The translations under genes and the position numbers were made by a program. The notes under the pieces are model-generated. The model made no database searches, was not told where the DNA came from, and worked only from the letters and a program-made list of their open reading frames with translations. A stretch of 64,000 nucleotides of DNA from contig RPFO01001933.1 in assembly GCA_009746045.1 (NCBI GenBank), positions 2,501-66,500 of the forward strand, given 5' to 3'. Numbering within the stretch: position 1 is the stretch's first letter; each line of letters opens with the position of its first letter. Source of the DNA: Mesostigma viride (taxonomy: Eukaryota > Streptophyta > Mesostigmatophyceae > Mesostigmatales > Mesostigmataceae). Positions 33,009-47,800 of this stretch are shown here, in pieces.

Positions 33009-36000
33009 TAAATACCTAGGGGGGGTGCTGGCATGCATAAATACCTAGGGGGGGTGCTGGCAAGCATAAATACCTAGGGGGGGTGCTGGCATGCATAAAT
33101 ACCTAGGGGGGGTGCTGGCATGCATAAATACCTAGGGGGGTGCTGGCATGCATAAATACCTAGGGGGGGTGCTGGCATGCATAAATACCTAGGGGGGTGC
33201 TGGCATGCATAAATACCTAGGGGGGGTGCTGGCATGCATAAATACCTAGGGGGGGTGCTGGCATGCATAAATACCTAGAGGGGGTGCTGGCATGCATAAA
33301 TACCGAGGGGGGGTGCTGGCAAGCATAAATACCTAGGGGGGGTGCTGGCATGCATAAATACCTAGGGGGGTGCTGGCATGCATAAATACCTAGGGGGGGT
33401 GCTGGCATGCATAAATACCTAGGGGGGGTGCTGGCATGCATAAATACCTAGAAGGGGGTGCTGGCATGCATAAATACCTAGGGGGGGTGCTGGCATGCAT
33501 AAATACCTAGGGGGGGTGCTGGCATGCATAAATACCTAGGGGGGGTGCTGGCATGCATAAATACCTAGGGGGGGTGCTGGCATGCATAAATACCTAGGGG
33601 GGGTGCTGGCATGCATAAATACCTAGGGGGGTGCTGGCATGCATAAATACCTAGGGGGGGTGCTGGCATGCATAAATACCTAGGGGGGGTGCTGGCATGC
33701 ATAAATACCTAGGGGGGGTGCTGGCATGCATAAATACCTAGGGGGGGTGCTGGCATGCATAAATACCTAGGGGGGGTGCTGGCATGCATAAATACCTAGG
33801 GGGGGTGCTGGCATGCATAAATACCTAGGGGGGGTGCTGGCATGCATAAATACCTAGGGGGGGTGCTGGCATGCATAAATACCTAGGGGGGGTGCTGGCA
33901 TGCATAAATACGTAGGGGGGGTGCTGGCATGCATAAATACCTAGGGGGGGTGCTGGCATGCATAAATACCTAGGGGGGGTGCTGGCATGCATAAATACCT
34001 AGGGGGGGTGCTGGCATGCATAAATACCTAGGGGGGGTGCTGGCATGCATAAATACCTAGGGGGGGTGCTGGCATGCATAAATACCTAGGGGGGTGCTGG
34101 CATGCATAAATACCTAGGGGGGGGCTGGCATGCATAAATACCTAGGGGGGGTGCTGGCATGCATAAATACCTAGGGGGGGTGCTGGCATGCATAAATACC
34201 TAGGGGGGGTGCTGGCATGCATAAATACCTAGGGGGGGTGCTGGCATGCATAAATACCTAGGGGGGGTGCTGGCATGCATAAATACCTAGGGGGGGTGCT
34301 GGCATGCATAAATACCTAGGGGGGGTGCTGGCATGCATAAATACCTAGGGGGGGTGCTGGCATGCATAAATACCTAGGGGGGGTGCTGGCATGCATAAAT
34401 ACCTCGGGGGGGTGCTGGCATGCATAAATACCTAGGGGGGGTGCTGGCATGCATAAATACCTAGGGGGGGTGCTGGCATGCATAAATACCTAGGGGGGGT
34501 GCTGGCATGCATAAATACCTAGGGGGGGTGCTGGCATGCATAAATACCTAGGGGGGGTGCTGGCATGCATAAATACCTAGGGGGGGTGCTGGCATGCATA
34601 AATACCTAGGGGGGGTGCTGGCATGCATAAATACCTAGGGGGGGTGCTGGCATGCATAAATACCTAGGGGGGGTGCTGGCATGCATAAATACCTAGGGGG
34701 GTGCTGGCATGCATAAATACCTAGGGGGGGTGCTGGCATGCATAAATACCTAGGGGGGTGCTGGCATGCATAAATACCTAGGGGGGGTGCTGGCATGCAT
34801 AAATACCTAGGGGGGTGCTGGCATGCATAAATACCTAGGGGGGGTGCTGGCATGCATAAATACCTGGCATGCATAAATACCTAGGGGGGTGCTGGCATGC
34901 ATAAATACCTAGGGGGGGTGCTGGCATGCATAAATACCGGGGGGTGCTGGCATGCATAAATACCTAGGGGGGGTGCTGGCATGCATAAATACCTAGGGGG
35001 GGTGCTGGCATGCATAAATACCTAGGGGGGGTGCTGGCATGCATAAATACCTAGGGGGGGTGCTGGCATGCATAAATACCTAGGGGGGGTGCTGGCATGC
35101 ATAAATACCTAGGGGGGGTGCTGGCATGCATAAATACCTAGGGGGGGTGCTGGCATGCATAAATACATGGGGGGGTGCTGGCATGCATAAATACCTAGGG
35201 GGGGTGCTGGCATGCATAAATACCGAGGGGGGGTGCTGGCATGCATAAATACCGAGGGGGGGTGCTGGCATGCATAAATACCTAGGGGGGGTGCTGGCAT
35301 GCATAAATACCTAGGGGGGTGCTGGCATGCATAAATACCTAGGGGGGGTGCTGGCATGCATAAATACCTAGGGGGGGTGCTGGCATGCATAAATACCTAG
35401 GGGGGGTGCTGGCATGCATAAATACCTAGAGGGGGTGCTGGCATGCATAAATACCGAGGGGGGGTGCTGGCATGCATAAATACCGAGGGGGGGTGCTGGC
35501 ATGCATAAATACCGAGGGGGGGTGCTGGCATGCATAAATACCTAGGGGGGGTGCTGGCATGCATAAATACCTAGGGGGGGTGCTGGCATGCATAAATACC
35601 TAGGGGGGTGCTGGCATGCATAAATACCTAGGGGGGGTGCTGGCAAGCATAAATACGTCGGGGGGGTGCTGGCATGCATAAATACCTAGGGGGGGTGCTG
35701 GCATGCATAAATACCTAGGGGGGGTGCTGGCATGCATAAATACCTAGGGGTTCAGCTGCCATTCGTACCTTTTTTTCTGTTTTTATTTTTTAATGGGGGC
35801 CGGCCTGGGGCAGCGGCGGCGGGTGGACGAAAACTGATAGCGTTCCCGTTTGTGCATCCCGTGACCACCGGCCACCAAACGGAGGCACGACACCAAGGCA
35901 GATCAAGCACCAAAGGAAGCAGCAAGGACGTTGACGTTATTAACCAAGAATGGGGGTGCTGGCATGCATAAATACGTCGGGGGGTGCTGGCATGCATAAA

Positions 36001-39000
36001 TACCTAGGGGGGGTGCTGGCATGCATAAATACCTAGGGGGGGTGCTGGCATGCATAAATACCTAGAGGGGGTGCTGGCATGCATAAATACCGAGGGGGGG
36101 TGCTGGCATGCATAAATACCTAGGGGGGGTGCTGGCATGCATAAATACCTAGAGGGGGTGCTGGCATGCATAAATACCGAGGGGGGGTGCTGGCAAGCAT
36201 AAATACCTAGGGGGGGGTGCTGGCATGCATAAATACCTAGGGGGGGTGCTGGCATGCATAAATACCTAGGGGGGGTGCTGGCATGCATAAATACCTAGGG
36301 GGGGTGCTGGCATGCATAAATACCTAGAAGGGGGTGCTGGCATGCATAAATACCTAGGGGGGGTGCTGGCATGCATAAATACCTAGGGGGGTGCTGGCAT
36401 GCATAAATACCTAGGGGGGGTGCTGGCATGCATAAATACCTAGGGGGGGTGCTGGCATGCATAAATACCTAGGGGGGGTGCTGGCATGCATAAATACCGA
36501 GGGGGGGTGCTGGCATGCATAAATACCTAGGGGGGGTGCTGGCATGCATAAATACCTAGGGGGGTGCTGGCAAGCATAAATACGTCGGGTGGGGTGCTGG
36601 CATGCATAAATACCTAGGGGGGGGGCTGGCATGCATAAATACCTAGGGGGGGTGCTGGCATGCATAAATACCTAGGGGGGGTGCTGGCATGCATAAATAC
36701 CTAGGGGGGTGCTGGCATGCATAAATACCTAGGGGGGGTGCTGGCATGCATAAATACCTAGGGGTTCAGCTGCCACTCGTACCTTTTTTTCTGTTTTTAT
36801 TTTTTAATGGGGGCCGGCCTGGGGCAGCGGCGGCGGGTGGACGAAAACTGATAGCGTTCCCGTTTGTGCATCCCGTGACCACCGGCCACCAAACGGAGGC
36901 ACGACACCAAGGCAGATCAAGCACCAAAGGAAGCAGCAAGGACGTTGACGTTATTAACCAAGAATGGGGGTGCTGGCATGCATAAATACGTCGGGGGGGT
37001 GCTGGCATGCATAAATACCTAGGGGGGTGCTGGCATGCATAAATACCTAGGGGGGGTGCTGGCATGCATAAATACCTAGAGGGGGTGCTGGCATGCATAA
37101 ATACCGAGGGGGGGGTGCTGGCAAGCATAAATACCTAGGGGGGGGTGCTGGCATGCATAAATACCGAGGGGGGGTGCTGGCATGCATAAATACCGAGGGG
37201 GGGATGCTGGCATGAATAAATACCTAGGGGGGGTGCTGGCATGCATAAATACCTAGGGGGGGTGCTGGCATGCATAAATACCTAGGGGGGTGCTGGCATG
37301 CATAAATACCTAGGGGGGGTGCTGGCATGCATAAATACCTAGGGGGGGGTGCTGGCATGCATAAATACCTAGGGGGGTGCTGGCATGCATAAATACCTAG
37401 GGGGGGTGCTGGCATGCATAAATACCTAGGGGGGGGTGCTGGCATGCATAAATACCTAGGGGGGTGCTGGCATGCATAAATACCTAGGGGGGGTGCTGGC
37501 ATGCATAAATACCTAGGGGGGGTGCTGGCATGCATAAATACCTAGGGGGGGTGCTGGCATGCATAAATACCTAGGGGGGGTGCTGGCATGCATAAATACC
37601 TAGGGGGGGTGCTGGCATGCATAAATACCTAGGGGGGGTGCTGGCATGCATAAATACCTAGAGGGGGTGCTGGCATGCATAAATACCGAGGGGGGGGTGC
37701 TGGCATGCATAAATACCTAGGGGGGGTGCTGGCATGCATAAATACATGTGGGGGGTGCTGGCATGCATAAATACCTAGGGGGGGTGCTGGCATGCATAAA
37801 TACCGAGGGGGGTGCTGGCATGCATAAATACCGAGGGGGGGATGCTGGCATGAATAAATACCTAGGGGGGGTGCTGGCATGCATAAATACCTAGGGGGGG
37901 TGCTGGCATGCATAAATACCTAGGGGGGGTGCTGGCATGCATAAATACCTAGAGGGGGTGCTGGCATGCATAAATACCGAGGGGGGGGTGCTGGCATGCA
38001 TAAATACCTAGGGGGGGGGCTGGCATGCATAAATACATGTGGGGGGTGCTGGCATGCATAAATACCTAGGGGGGGTGCTGGCATGCATAAATACCTAGGG
38101 GGGTGCTGGCATGCATAAATACCTAGGGGGGGTGCTGGCATGCATAAATACCTAGGGGGGTGCTGGCATGCATAAATACCTAGGGGGGGTGCTGGCATGC
38201 ATAAATACCTAGAGGGGGTGCTGGCATGCATAAATACCGAGGGGGGGTGCTGGCATGCATAAATACCTAGGGGGGTGCTGGCATGCATAAATACCTAGGG
38301 GGGGGCTGGCATGCATAAATACCTAGGGGGGGGGCTGGCATGCATAAATACCTAGGGGGGGTGCTGGCATGCATAAATACCGAGGGGGGGTGCTGGCATG
38401 CATAAATACCTAGGGGGGGGCTGGCATGCATAAATACGTCGGGGGGTCGCTGGCATGCATAAATACCTAGGGGGGTGCTGGCATGCATAAATACCGAGGG
38501 GGGTGCTGGCATGCATAAATACCTAGGGGGGGGGGCTGGCATGCATAAATACCTAGGGGGGGTGCTGGCATGCATAAATACCTAGGGGGGGGCTGGCATG
38601 CATAAATACGTCGGGGGGGTCGCTGGCATGCATAAATACCTAGGGGGGGTGCTGGCATGCATAAATACCTAGAGGGGGTGCTGGCATGCATAAATACCTA
38701 GGGGGGGGGGCTGGCATGCATAAATACCTAGGGGGGGGTGCTGGCATGCATAAATACCTAGGGGGGGTGCTGGCATGCATAAATACCTAGGGGGGGGGGC
38801 TGGCATGCATAAATACCGAGGGGGGGGTGCTGGCATGCATAAATACCTAGGGGGGTGCTGGCATGCATAAATACCTAGGGGGGGTGCAGGCATGCATAAA
38901 TACCGAGGGGGGGTGCTGGCATGCATAAATACCTAGGGGGGTGCTGGCATGCATAAATACCTAGGGGGGGGGCTGGCATGCATAAATACCTAGGGGGGGG

Positions 39001-42000
39001 CTGGCATGCATAAATACCTAGGGGGGGTGCTGGCATGCATAAATACCTAGGGGGGGTGCTGGCATGCATAAATACCTAGGGGGGGGGCTGGCATGCATAA
39101 ATACGTCGGGGGGTCGCTGGCATGCATAAATACCTAGGGGGGGGGGCTGGCATGCATAAATACCTAGGGGGGGTGCTGGCATGCATAAATACCTAGGGGG
39201 GGGGCTGCCATTCGTACCTTTTTTTCTTTTTTTATTTTTAAGCCGGCCTGGGGCAGCGGCGGCGGGTGGACGAAAACTGATAGCATTCCCGTTCGTGCAT
39301 CCCGTGACCACCGGCCACCAAACGGAGGCACGACACCAAGGCAGATCAAGCACCAAAGGAAGCAGCAAGGACGTTGACGTTATTAACCAAGAATGGGGGT
39401 GCTGGCATGCATAAATACGTCGGGGGGGTGCTGGCATGCATAAATACATGTGGGGGGTGCTGGCATGCATAAATACCTAGGGGGGGGGCTGGCATGCATA
39501 AATACCTAGGGGGGTCGCTGGCATGCATAAATACGTCGGGTGGGGTGCTGGCATGCATAAATACCTAGGGGGGTGCTGGCATGCATAAATACCTAGGGGG
39601 GGTGCTGGCATGCATAAATACCGAGGGGGGGTGCTGGCATGCATAAATACCTAGGGGGGTGCTGGCATGCATAAATACCTATGGGGGGGTGCTGGCATGC
39701 ATAAATACCTAGGGGGGTGCTGGCATGCATAAATACCTAGGGGGGGTGCTGGCATGCATAAATACCTAGGGGGTGCTGGCAAGCATAAATACGTCGGGTG
39801 GGGTGCTGGCATGCATAAATACCTAGGGGGGGTGCTGGCAAGCATAAATACGTCGGGTGGGGTGCTGGCATGCATAAATACCTAGGGGGGGTGCTGGCAT
39901 GCATAAATACCTAGGGGGGGTGCTGGCATGCATAAATACCTAGGGGTTCAGCTGCCATTCGTACCTTTTTTTCTGTTTTTATTTTTTAATGGGGGCCGGC
40001 CTGGGGCAGCGGCGGCGGGTGGACGAAAACTGATAGCGTTCCCGTTTGTGCATCCCGTGACCACCGGCCACCAAACGGAGGCACGACACCAAGGCAGATC
40101 AAGCACCAAAGGAAGCAGCAAGGACGTTGACGTTATTAACCAAGAATGGGGGTGCTGGCATGCATAAATACGTCGGGGGGTGCTGGCATGCATAAATACC
40201 TAGGGGGGGTGCTGGCATGCATAAATACCTAGGGGGGGTGCTGGCATGCATAAATACCTAGGGGGGGCTGGCATGCATAAATACCGAGGGGGGTGCTGGC
40301 AAGCATAAATACCTAGGGGGGGGTGCTGGCATGCATAAATACCTAGAGGGGGTGCTGGCATGCATAAATACCGAGGGGGGGTGCTGGCAAGCATAAATAC
40401 CTAGGGGGGGGGTGCTGGCATGCATAAATACCTAGGGGGGTGCTGGCATGCATAAATACCTAGGGGGGGTGCTGGCATGCATAAATACCTAGGGGGGTGC
40501 TGGCATGCATAAATACCTAGAAGGGGGTGCTGGCATGCATAAATACCTAGGGGGGTGCTGGCATGCATAAATACCTAGGGGGGTGCTGGCATGCATAAAT
40601 ACCTAGGGGGGGTGCTGGCATGCATAAATACCTAGGGGGGGGTGCTGGCATGCATAAATACCTACTAGGGGGGGTGCTGGCATGCATAAATACCTATGGG
40701 GGGGTGCTGGCATGCATAAATACCTAGGGGGGGTGCTGGCATGCATAAATACCTAGGGGGGGTGCTGGCAAGCATAAATACGTCGGATGGGTGCTGGCAT
40801 GCATAAATACCTAGGGGGGGGGGCTGGCATGCATAAATACCTAGGGGGGGTGCTGGCATGCATAAATTAACCTAGGGGGGGGTGCTGGCATGCATAAATA
40901 CCTAGGGGGGGTGCTGGCATGCATAAATACCTAGGGGGGGGTGCTGGCATGCATAAATACCTAGGGGTTCAGCTGCCACTCGTACCTTTTTTTCTGTTTT
41001 TATTTTTTAATGGGGCCGGCCTGGGGCAGCGGCGGCGGGTGGACGAAAACTGATAGCGTTCCCGTTTGTGCATCCCGTGACCACCGGCCACCAAACGGAG
41101 GCACGACACCAAGGCAGATCAAGCACCAAAGGAAGCAGCAAGGACGTTGACGTTATTAACCAAGAATGGGGGTGCTGGCATGCATAAATACGTCGGGGGG
41201 GTGCTGGCATGCATAAATACCTAGGGGGGTGCTGGCATGCATAAATACCTAGGGGGGTGCTGGCATGCATAAATACCTAGAGGGGGTGCTGGCATGCATA
41301 AATACCGAGGGGGGGTGCTGGCAAGCATAAATACCTAGGGGGGGGTGCTGGCATGCATAAATACCGAGGGGGGTGCTGGCATGCATAAATACCGAGGGGG
41401 GATGCTGGCATGAATAAATACCTAGGGGGGGTGCTGGCATGCATAAATACCTAGGGGGTGCTGGCATGCATAAATACCTAGGGGGGTGCTGGCATGCATA
41501 AATACCTAGGGGGGTGCTGGCATGCATAAATACCTAGGGGGGGTGCTGGCATGCATAAATACCTAGGGGGGTGCTGGCATGCATAAATACCTAGGGGGGG
41601 GGCTGGCATGCATAAATACCGAGGGGGGGTGCTGGCATGCATAAATACCTAGGGGGGTGCTGGCATGCATAAATACCTAGGGGGGTGCAGGCATGCATAA
41701 ATACCGAGGGGGGGTGCTGGCATGCATAAATACCTAGGGGGGTGCTGGCATGCATAAATACCTAGGGGGGGGGCTGGCATGCATAAATACCTAGGGGGGG
41801 GCTGGCATGCATAAATACCTAGGGGGGGGTGCTGGCATGCATAAATACCTAGGGGGGTGCTGGCATGCATAAATACCTAGGGGGGGGCTGGCATGCATAA
41901 ATACGTCGGGGGGTCGCTGGCATGCATAAATACCTAGGGGGGGGGGCTGGCATGCATAAATACCTAGGGGGGTGCTGGCATGCATAAATACCTAGGGGGG

Positions 42001-45000
42001 GGGCTGCCATTCGTACCTTTTTTTCTTTTTTTATTTTTAAGCCGGCCTGGGGCAGCGGCGGCGGGTGGACGAAAACTGATAGCATTCCCGTTCGTGCATC
42101 CCGTGACCACCGGCCACCAAACGGAGGCACGACACCAAGGCAGATCAAGCACCAAAGGAAGCAGCAAGGACGTTGACGTTATTAACCAAGAATGGGGGTG
42201 CTGGCATGCATAAATACGTCGGGGGGGGTGCTGGCATGCATAAATACATGTGGGGGGTGCTGGCATGCATAAATACCTAGGGGGGGGGCTGGCATGCATA
42301 AATACCTAGGGGGGGTCGCTGGCATGCATAAATACGTCGGGTGGGGTGCTGGCATGCATAAATACCTAGGGGGGGTGCTGGCATGCATAAATACCTAGGG
42401 GGGGTGCTGGCATGCATAAATACCGAGGGGGGGGTGCTGGCATGCATAAATACCTAGGGGGGTGCTGGCATGCATAAATACCTATGGGGGGGTGCTGGCA
42501 TGCATAAATACCTAGGGGGGGCTGGCATGCATAAATACCTAGGGGGGGGTGCTGGCATGCATAAATACCTAGGGGGGTGCTGGCAAGCATAAATACGTCG
42601 GGTGGGGTGCTGGCATGCATAAATACCTAGGGGGGTGCTGGCAAGCATAAATACGTCGGGTGGGGTGCTGGCATGCATAAATACCTAGGGGGGTGCTGGC
42701 ATGCATAAATACCTAGGGGGGGTGCTGGCATGCATAAATACCTAGGGGTTCAGCTGCCATTCGTACCTTTTTTTCTGTTTTTATTTTTTAATGGGGGCCG
42801 GCCTGGGGCAGCGGCGGCGGGTGGACGAAAACTGATAGCGTTCCCGTTTGTGCATCCCGTGACCACCGGCCACCAAACGGAGGCACGACACCAAGGCAGA
42901 TCAAGCACCAAAGGAAGCAGCAAGGACGTTGACGTTATTAACCAAGAATGGGGGTGCTGGCATGCATAAATACGTCGGGGGGGGTGCTGGCATGCATAAA
43001 TACCTAGGGGGGGTGCTGGCATGCATAAATACCTAGGGGGGGGTGCTGGCATGCATAAATACCTAGGGGGGGGCTGGCATGCATAAATACCGAGGGGGGG
43101 GTGCTGGCAAGCATAAATACCTAGGGGGGGTGCTGGCATGCATAAATACCTAGAGGGGGTGCTGGCATGCATAAATACCGAGGGGGGGTGCTGGCAAGCA
43201 TAAATACCTAGGGGGGGTGCTGGCATGCATAAATACCTAGGGGGGTGCTGGCATGCATAAATACCTAGGGGGGGTGCTGGCATGCATAAATACCTAGGGG
43301 GGGTGCTGGCATGCATAAATACCTAGAAGGGGTGCTGGCATGCATAAATACCTAGGGGGGGGTGCTGGCATGCATAAATACCTAGGGGGGTGCTGGCATG
43401 CATAAATACCTAGGGGGGGTGCTGGCATGCATAAATACCTAGGGGGGGGTGCTGGCATGCATAAATACCTACTAGGGGGGGTGCTGGCATGCATAAATAC
43501 CTATGGGGGGGTGCTGGCATGCATAAATACCTAGGGGGGTGCTGGCATGCATAAATACCTAGGGGGGTGCTGGCAAGCATAAATACGTCGGATGGGGTGC
43601 TGGCATGCATAAATACCTAGGGGGGGGGCTGGCATGCATAAATACCTAGGGGGGTGCTGGCATGCATAAATACCTAGGGGGGGGTGCTGGCATGCATAAA
43701 TACCTAGGGGGGGTGCTGGCATGCATAAATACCTAGGGGGGGTGCTGGCATGCATAAATACCTAGGGGTTCAGCTGCCACTCGTACCTTTTTTTCTGTTT
43801 TTATTTTTTAATGGGGGCCGGCCTGGGGCAGCGGCGGCGGGTGGACGAAAACTGATAGCGTTCCCGTTTGTGCATCCCGTGACCACCGGCCACCAAACGG
43901 AGGCACGACACCAAGGCAGATCAAGCACCAAAGGAAGCAGCAAGGACGTTGACGTTATTAACCAAGAATGGGGGTGCTGGCATGCATAAATACGTCGGGG
44001 GGGTGCTGGCATGCATAAATACCTAGGGGGGGTGCTGGCATGCATAAATACCTAGGGGGGGGTGCTGGCATGCATAAATACCTAGAGGGGGTGCTGGCAT
44101 GCATAAATACCGAGGGGGGGTGCTGGCAAGCATAAATACCTAGGGGGGTGCTGGCATGCATAAATACCGAGGGGGGGTGCTGGCATGCATAAATACCGAG
44201 GGGGGATGCTGGCATGAATAAATACCTAGGGGGGGTGCTGGCATGCATAAATACCTAGGGGGGTGCTGGCATGCATAAATACCTAGGGGGGTGCTGGCAT
44301 GCATAAATACCTAGGGGGGTGCTGGCATGCATAAATACCTAGGGGGGGGTGCTGGCATGCATAAATACCTAGGGGGGTGCTGGCATGCATAAATACCTAG
44401 GGGGGGTGCTGGCATGCATAAATACCTAGGGGGGGTGCTGGCATGCATAAATACCTAGGGGGGTGCTGGCATGCATAAATACCTAGGGGGGGTGCTGGCA
44501 TGCATAAATACCTAGGGGGGTGCTGGCATGCATAAATACCTAGGGGGGGTGCTGGCATGCATAAATACCTAGGGGGGGTGCTGGCATGCATAAATACCTA
44601 GGGGGGTGCTGGCATGCATAAATACCTAGGGGGGGTGCTGGCATGCATAAATACCTAGAGGGGGTGCTGGCATGCATAAATACCGAGGGGGGGTGCTGGC
44701 ATGCATAAATACCTAGGGGGGGTGCTGGCATGCATAAATACATGTGGGGGGTGCTGGCATGCATAAATACCTAGGGGGGGGTGCTGGCATGCATAAATAC
44801 CGAGGGGGGTGCTGGCATGCATAAATACCGAGGGGGGGATGCTGGCATGAATAAATACCTAGGGGGGGTGCTGGCATGCATAAATACCTAGGGGGGTGCT
44901 GGCATGCATAAATACCTAGGGGGGGGTGCTGGCATGCATAAATACCTAGAGGGGGTGCTGGCATGCATAAATACCGAGGGGGGGGTGCTGGCATGCATAA

Positions 45001-47800
45001 ATACCTAGGGGGGGGGCTGGCATGCATAAATACATGTGGGGGGTGCTGGCATGCATAAATACCTAGGGGGGGTGCTGGCATGCATAAATACCTAGGGGGG
45101 GTGCTGGCATGCATAAATACCTAGGGGGGGTGCTGGCATGCATAAATACCTAGGGGGGTGCTGGCATGCATAAATACCTAGGGGGGGTGCTGGCATGCAT
45201 AAATACCTAGAGGGGGTGCTGGCATGCATAAATACCGAGGGGGGGTGCTGGCATGCATAAATACCTAGGGGGGTGCTGGCATGCATAAATACCTAGGGGG
45301 GGGGCTGGCATGCATAAATACCTAGGGGGGGGGCTGGCATGCATAAATACCTAGGGGGGGTGCTGGCATGCATAAATACCGAGGGGGGGTGCTGGCATGC
45401 ATAAATACCTAGGGGGGGGCTGGCATGCATAAATACGTGGGGGGTCGCTGGCATGCATAAATACCTAGGGGGGTGCTGGCATGCATAAATACCTAGGGGG
45501 GGTGCTGGCATGCATAAATACCTAGGGGGGGGCTGGCATGCATAAATACCTAGGGGGGGTGCTGGCATGCATAAATACCTAGGGGGGGGCTGGCATGCAT
45601 AAATACGTCGGGGGGGTCGCTGGCATGCATAAATACCTAGGGGGGTGCTGGCATGCATAAATACCTAGGGGGGTGCTGGCATGCATAAATACCTAGGGGG
45701 GGGGCTGGCATGCATAAATACCTAGGGGGGGTGCTGGCATGCATAAATACCTAGGGGGGTGCTGGCATGCATAAATACCTAGGGGGGGGGCTGGCATGCA
45801 TAAATACCGAGGGGGGGTGCTGGCATGCATAAATACCGAGGGGGGGTGCTGGCATGCATAAATACCTAGGGGGGGTGCAGGCATGCATAAATACCGAGGG
45901 GGGGTGCTGGCATGCATAAATACCTAGGGGGGGTGCTGGCATGCATAAATACCTAGGGGGGGGGCTGGCATGCATAAATACCTAGGGGGGGGCTGGCATG
46001 CATAAATACCTAGGGGGGGTGCTGGCATGCATAAATACCTAGGGGGGGTGCTGGCATGCATAAATACCTAGGGGGGGGGGCTGGCATGCATAAATACGTC
46101 GGGGGGTCGCTGGCATGCATAAATACCTAGGGGGGGTGCTGGCATGCATAAATACCTAGGGGGGGTGCTGGCATGCATAAATACCTAGGGGGGGGGCTGC
46201 CATTCGTACCTTTTTTTCTTTTTTTATTTTTAAGCCGGCCTGGGGCAGCGGCGGCGGGTGGACGAAAACTGATAGCATTCCCGTTCGTGCATCCCGTGAC
46301 CACCGGCCACCAAACGGAGGCACGACACCAAGGCAGATCAAGCACCAAAGGAAGCAGCAAGGACGTTGACGTTATTAACCAAGAATGGGGGTGCTGGCAT
46401 GCATCAATACCTAGGGGGGGTGCTGGCATGCATAAATACATGTGGGGGGTGCTGGCATGCATAAATACCTAGGGGGGGGCTGGCATGCATAAATACCTGG
46501 GGGGTCGCTGGCATGCATAAATACGTCGGGTGGGGTGCTGGCATGCATAAATACCTAGGGGGGTGCTGGCATGCATAAATACCTAGGGGGGGTGCTGGCA
46601 TGCATAAATACCGAGGGGGGGGGCTGGCATGCATAAATACCTAGGGGGGGTGCTGGCATGCATAAATACCTAGGGGGGGGGCTGGCATGCATAAATACGT
46701 CGGGGGGTCGCTGGCATGCATAAATACGTCGGGTGGGGTGCTGGCATGCATAAATACCTAGGGGGGTGCTGGCATGCATAAATACCTAGGGGGGGGGCTG
46801 GCATGCATAAATACCTAGGGGGGGTGCTGGCATGCATAAATACCTAGGGGGGTGCTGGCATGCATAAATACCTAGGGGGGGGGCTGGCATGCATAAATAC
46901 CGAGGGGGGGTGCTGGCATGCATAAATACCTAGGGGGGTGCAGGCATGCATAAATACCTAGGGGGGGTGCTGGCATGCATAAATACCTAGGGGGGTGCTG
47001 GCATGCATAAATACCTAGGGGGGGTGCTGGCATGCATAAATACCTAGGGGGGGGGCTGCCATTCGTACCTTTTTTTCTTTTTTTATTTTTAAGCCGGCCT
47101 GGGGCAGCGGCGGCGGGTGGAGGAAAACTGATAGCGTTCCCGTTTGTGCATCCCGTGACCACCGGCCACCAAACGGAGGCACGACACCAAGGCGGATCAA
47201 GCACCAAAGGAAGCAGCAAGGACGTTGACGTTATTAACCAAGAATGGGGGTGCTGGCATGCATAAATACGTCGGGTGGGGTGCTGGCATGCATAAATACC
47301 TAGGGGGGTCGCTGGCATGCATTAATACGTCGGGTGGGGTGCTGGCATGCATAAATACCGAGGGGGGGTGCTGGCATGCATAAATACATGTGGGGGGTGC
47401 TGGCATGCATAAATACCGAGGGGGGGTGCTGGCATGGATTAATACGTCGGGGGGTGCTGGCATGCATAAATACCGAGGGGGGGTGCTGGCATGCATAAAT
47501 ACATGTGGGGGGTGCTGGCATGCATAAATACGTCGGGGGGGTGCTGGCATGCATAAATACCTAGGGGGGGTGCTGGCATGCATAAATACCTAGGGTGGGG
47601 TGCTGGCATGCATAAATACCGAGGGGGGGTGCTGGCATGCATAAATACCGAGGGGGGGTGCTGGCATGCATAAATACCTAGGGGGGGTGCTGGCATGCAT
47701 AAATACCTAGGGTGGGGTGCTGGCATGCATAAATACCGAGGGGGGGTGCTGGCATGCATAAATACCTAGGGGGGGTGCTGGCATGCATGAAAAAAGGTGG
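33009..47800. repeat. ~14.8-kb array of a ~29-bp minisatellite
   Basis: About 430 copies of a 27-31 bp unit: a run of 5-10 G followed by TGCTGGCATGCATAAATACC and TA, CGA, GTC or ATGT variants before the next G run. Unit length varies almost only in the G run. Variant types (CTAG, CGAG, GTCG, CTAGAG, CTATG, ATGTG) recur in the same order at distance, showing block duplications. All minus-strand frames with MHASTPPRYLCMPAPP are repeat artefacts. Ten ~200-bp unrelated units are embedded, listed separately. Confidence 0.98.
35751..47246. repeat. Ten embedded ~200-bp units within the 29-bp array
   Basis: Type A starts TTCAGCTGCCAYTCGTACC and has CTGTTTTTATTTTTTAATGG; copies start near 35751, 36765, 39947, 40968, 42749 and 43769. 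Type B lacks TTCA and has TTTATTTTTAAGCCGGCC; copies start near 39207, 42002, 46196 and 47056. Both share GGCAGCGGCGGCGGGTGGA, CATCCCGTGACCACCGGCC and a GACGTTGACGTTATTAACC end. They are 97-99% alike by eye within type. No coding, tRNA-like or TE-terminal feature is recognised. Confidence 0.9.

Noticed and set aside
33009-47800. CRISPR-like regular repeats
   Set aside because: Units are directly adjacent with no unique spacers, and the setting is a eukaryotic nuclear genome.
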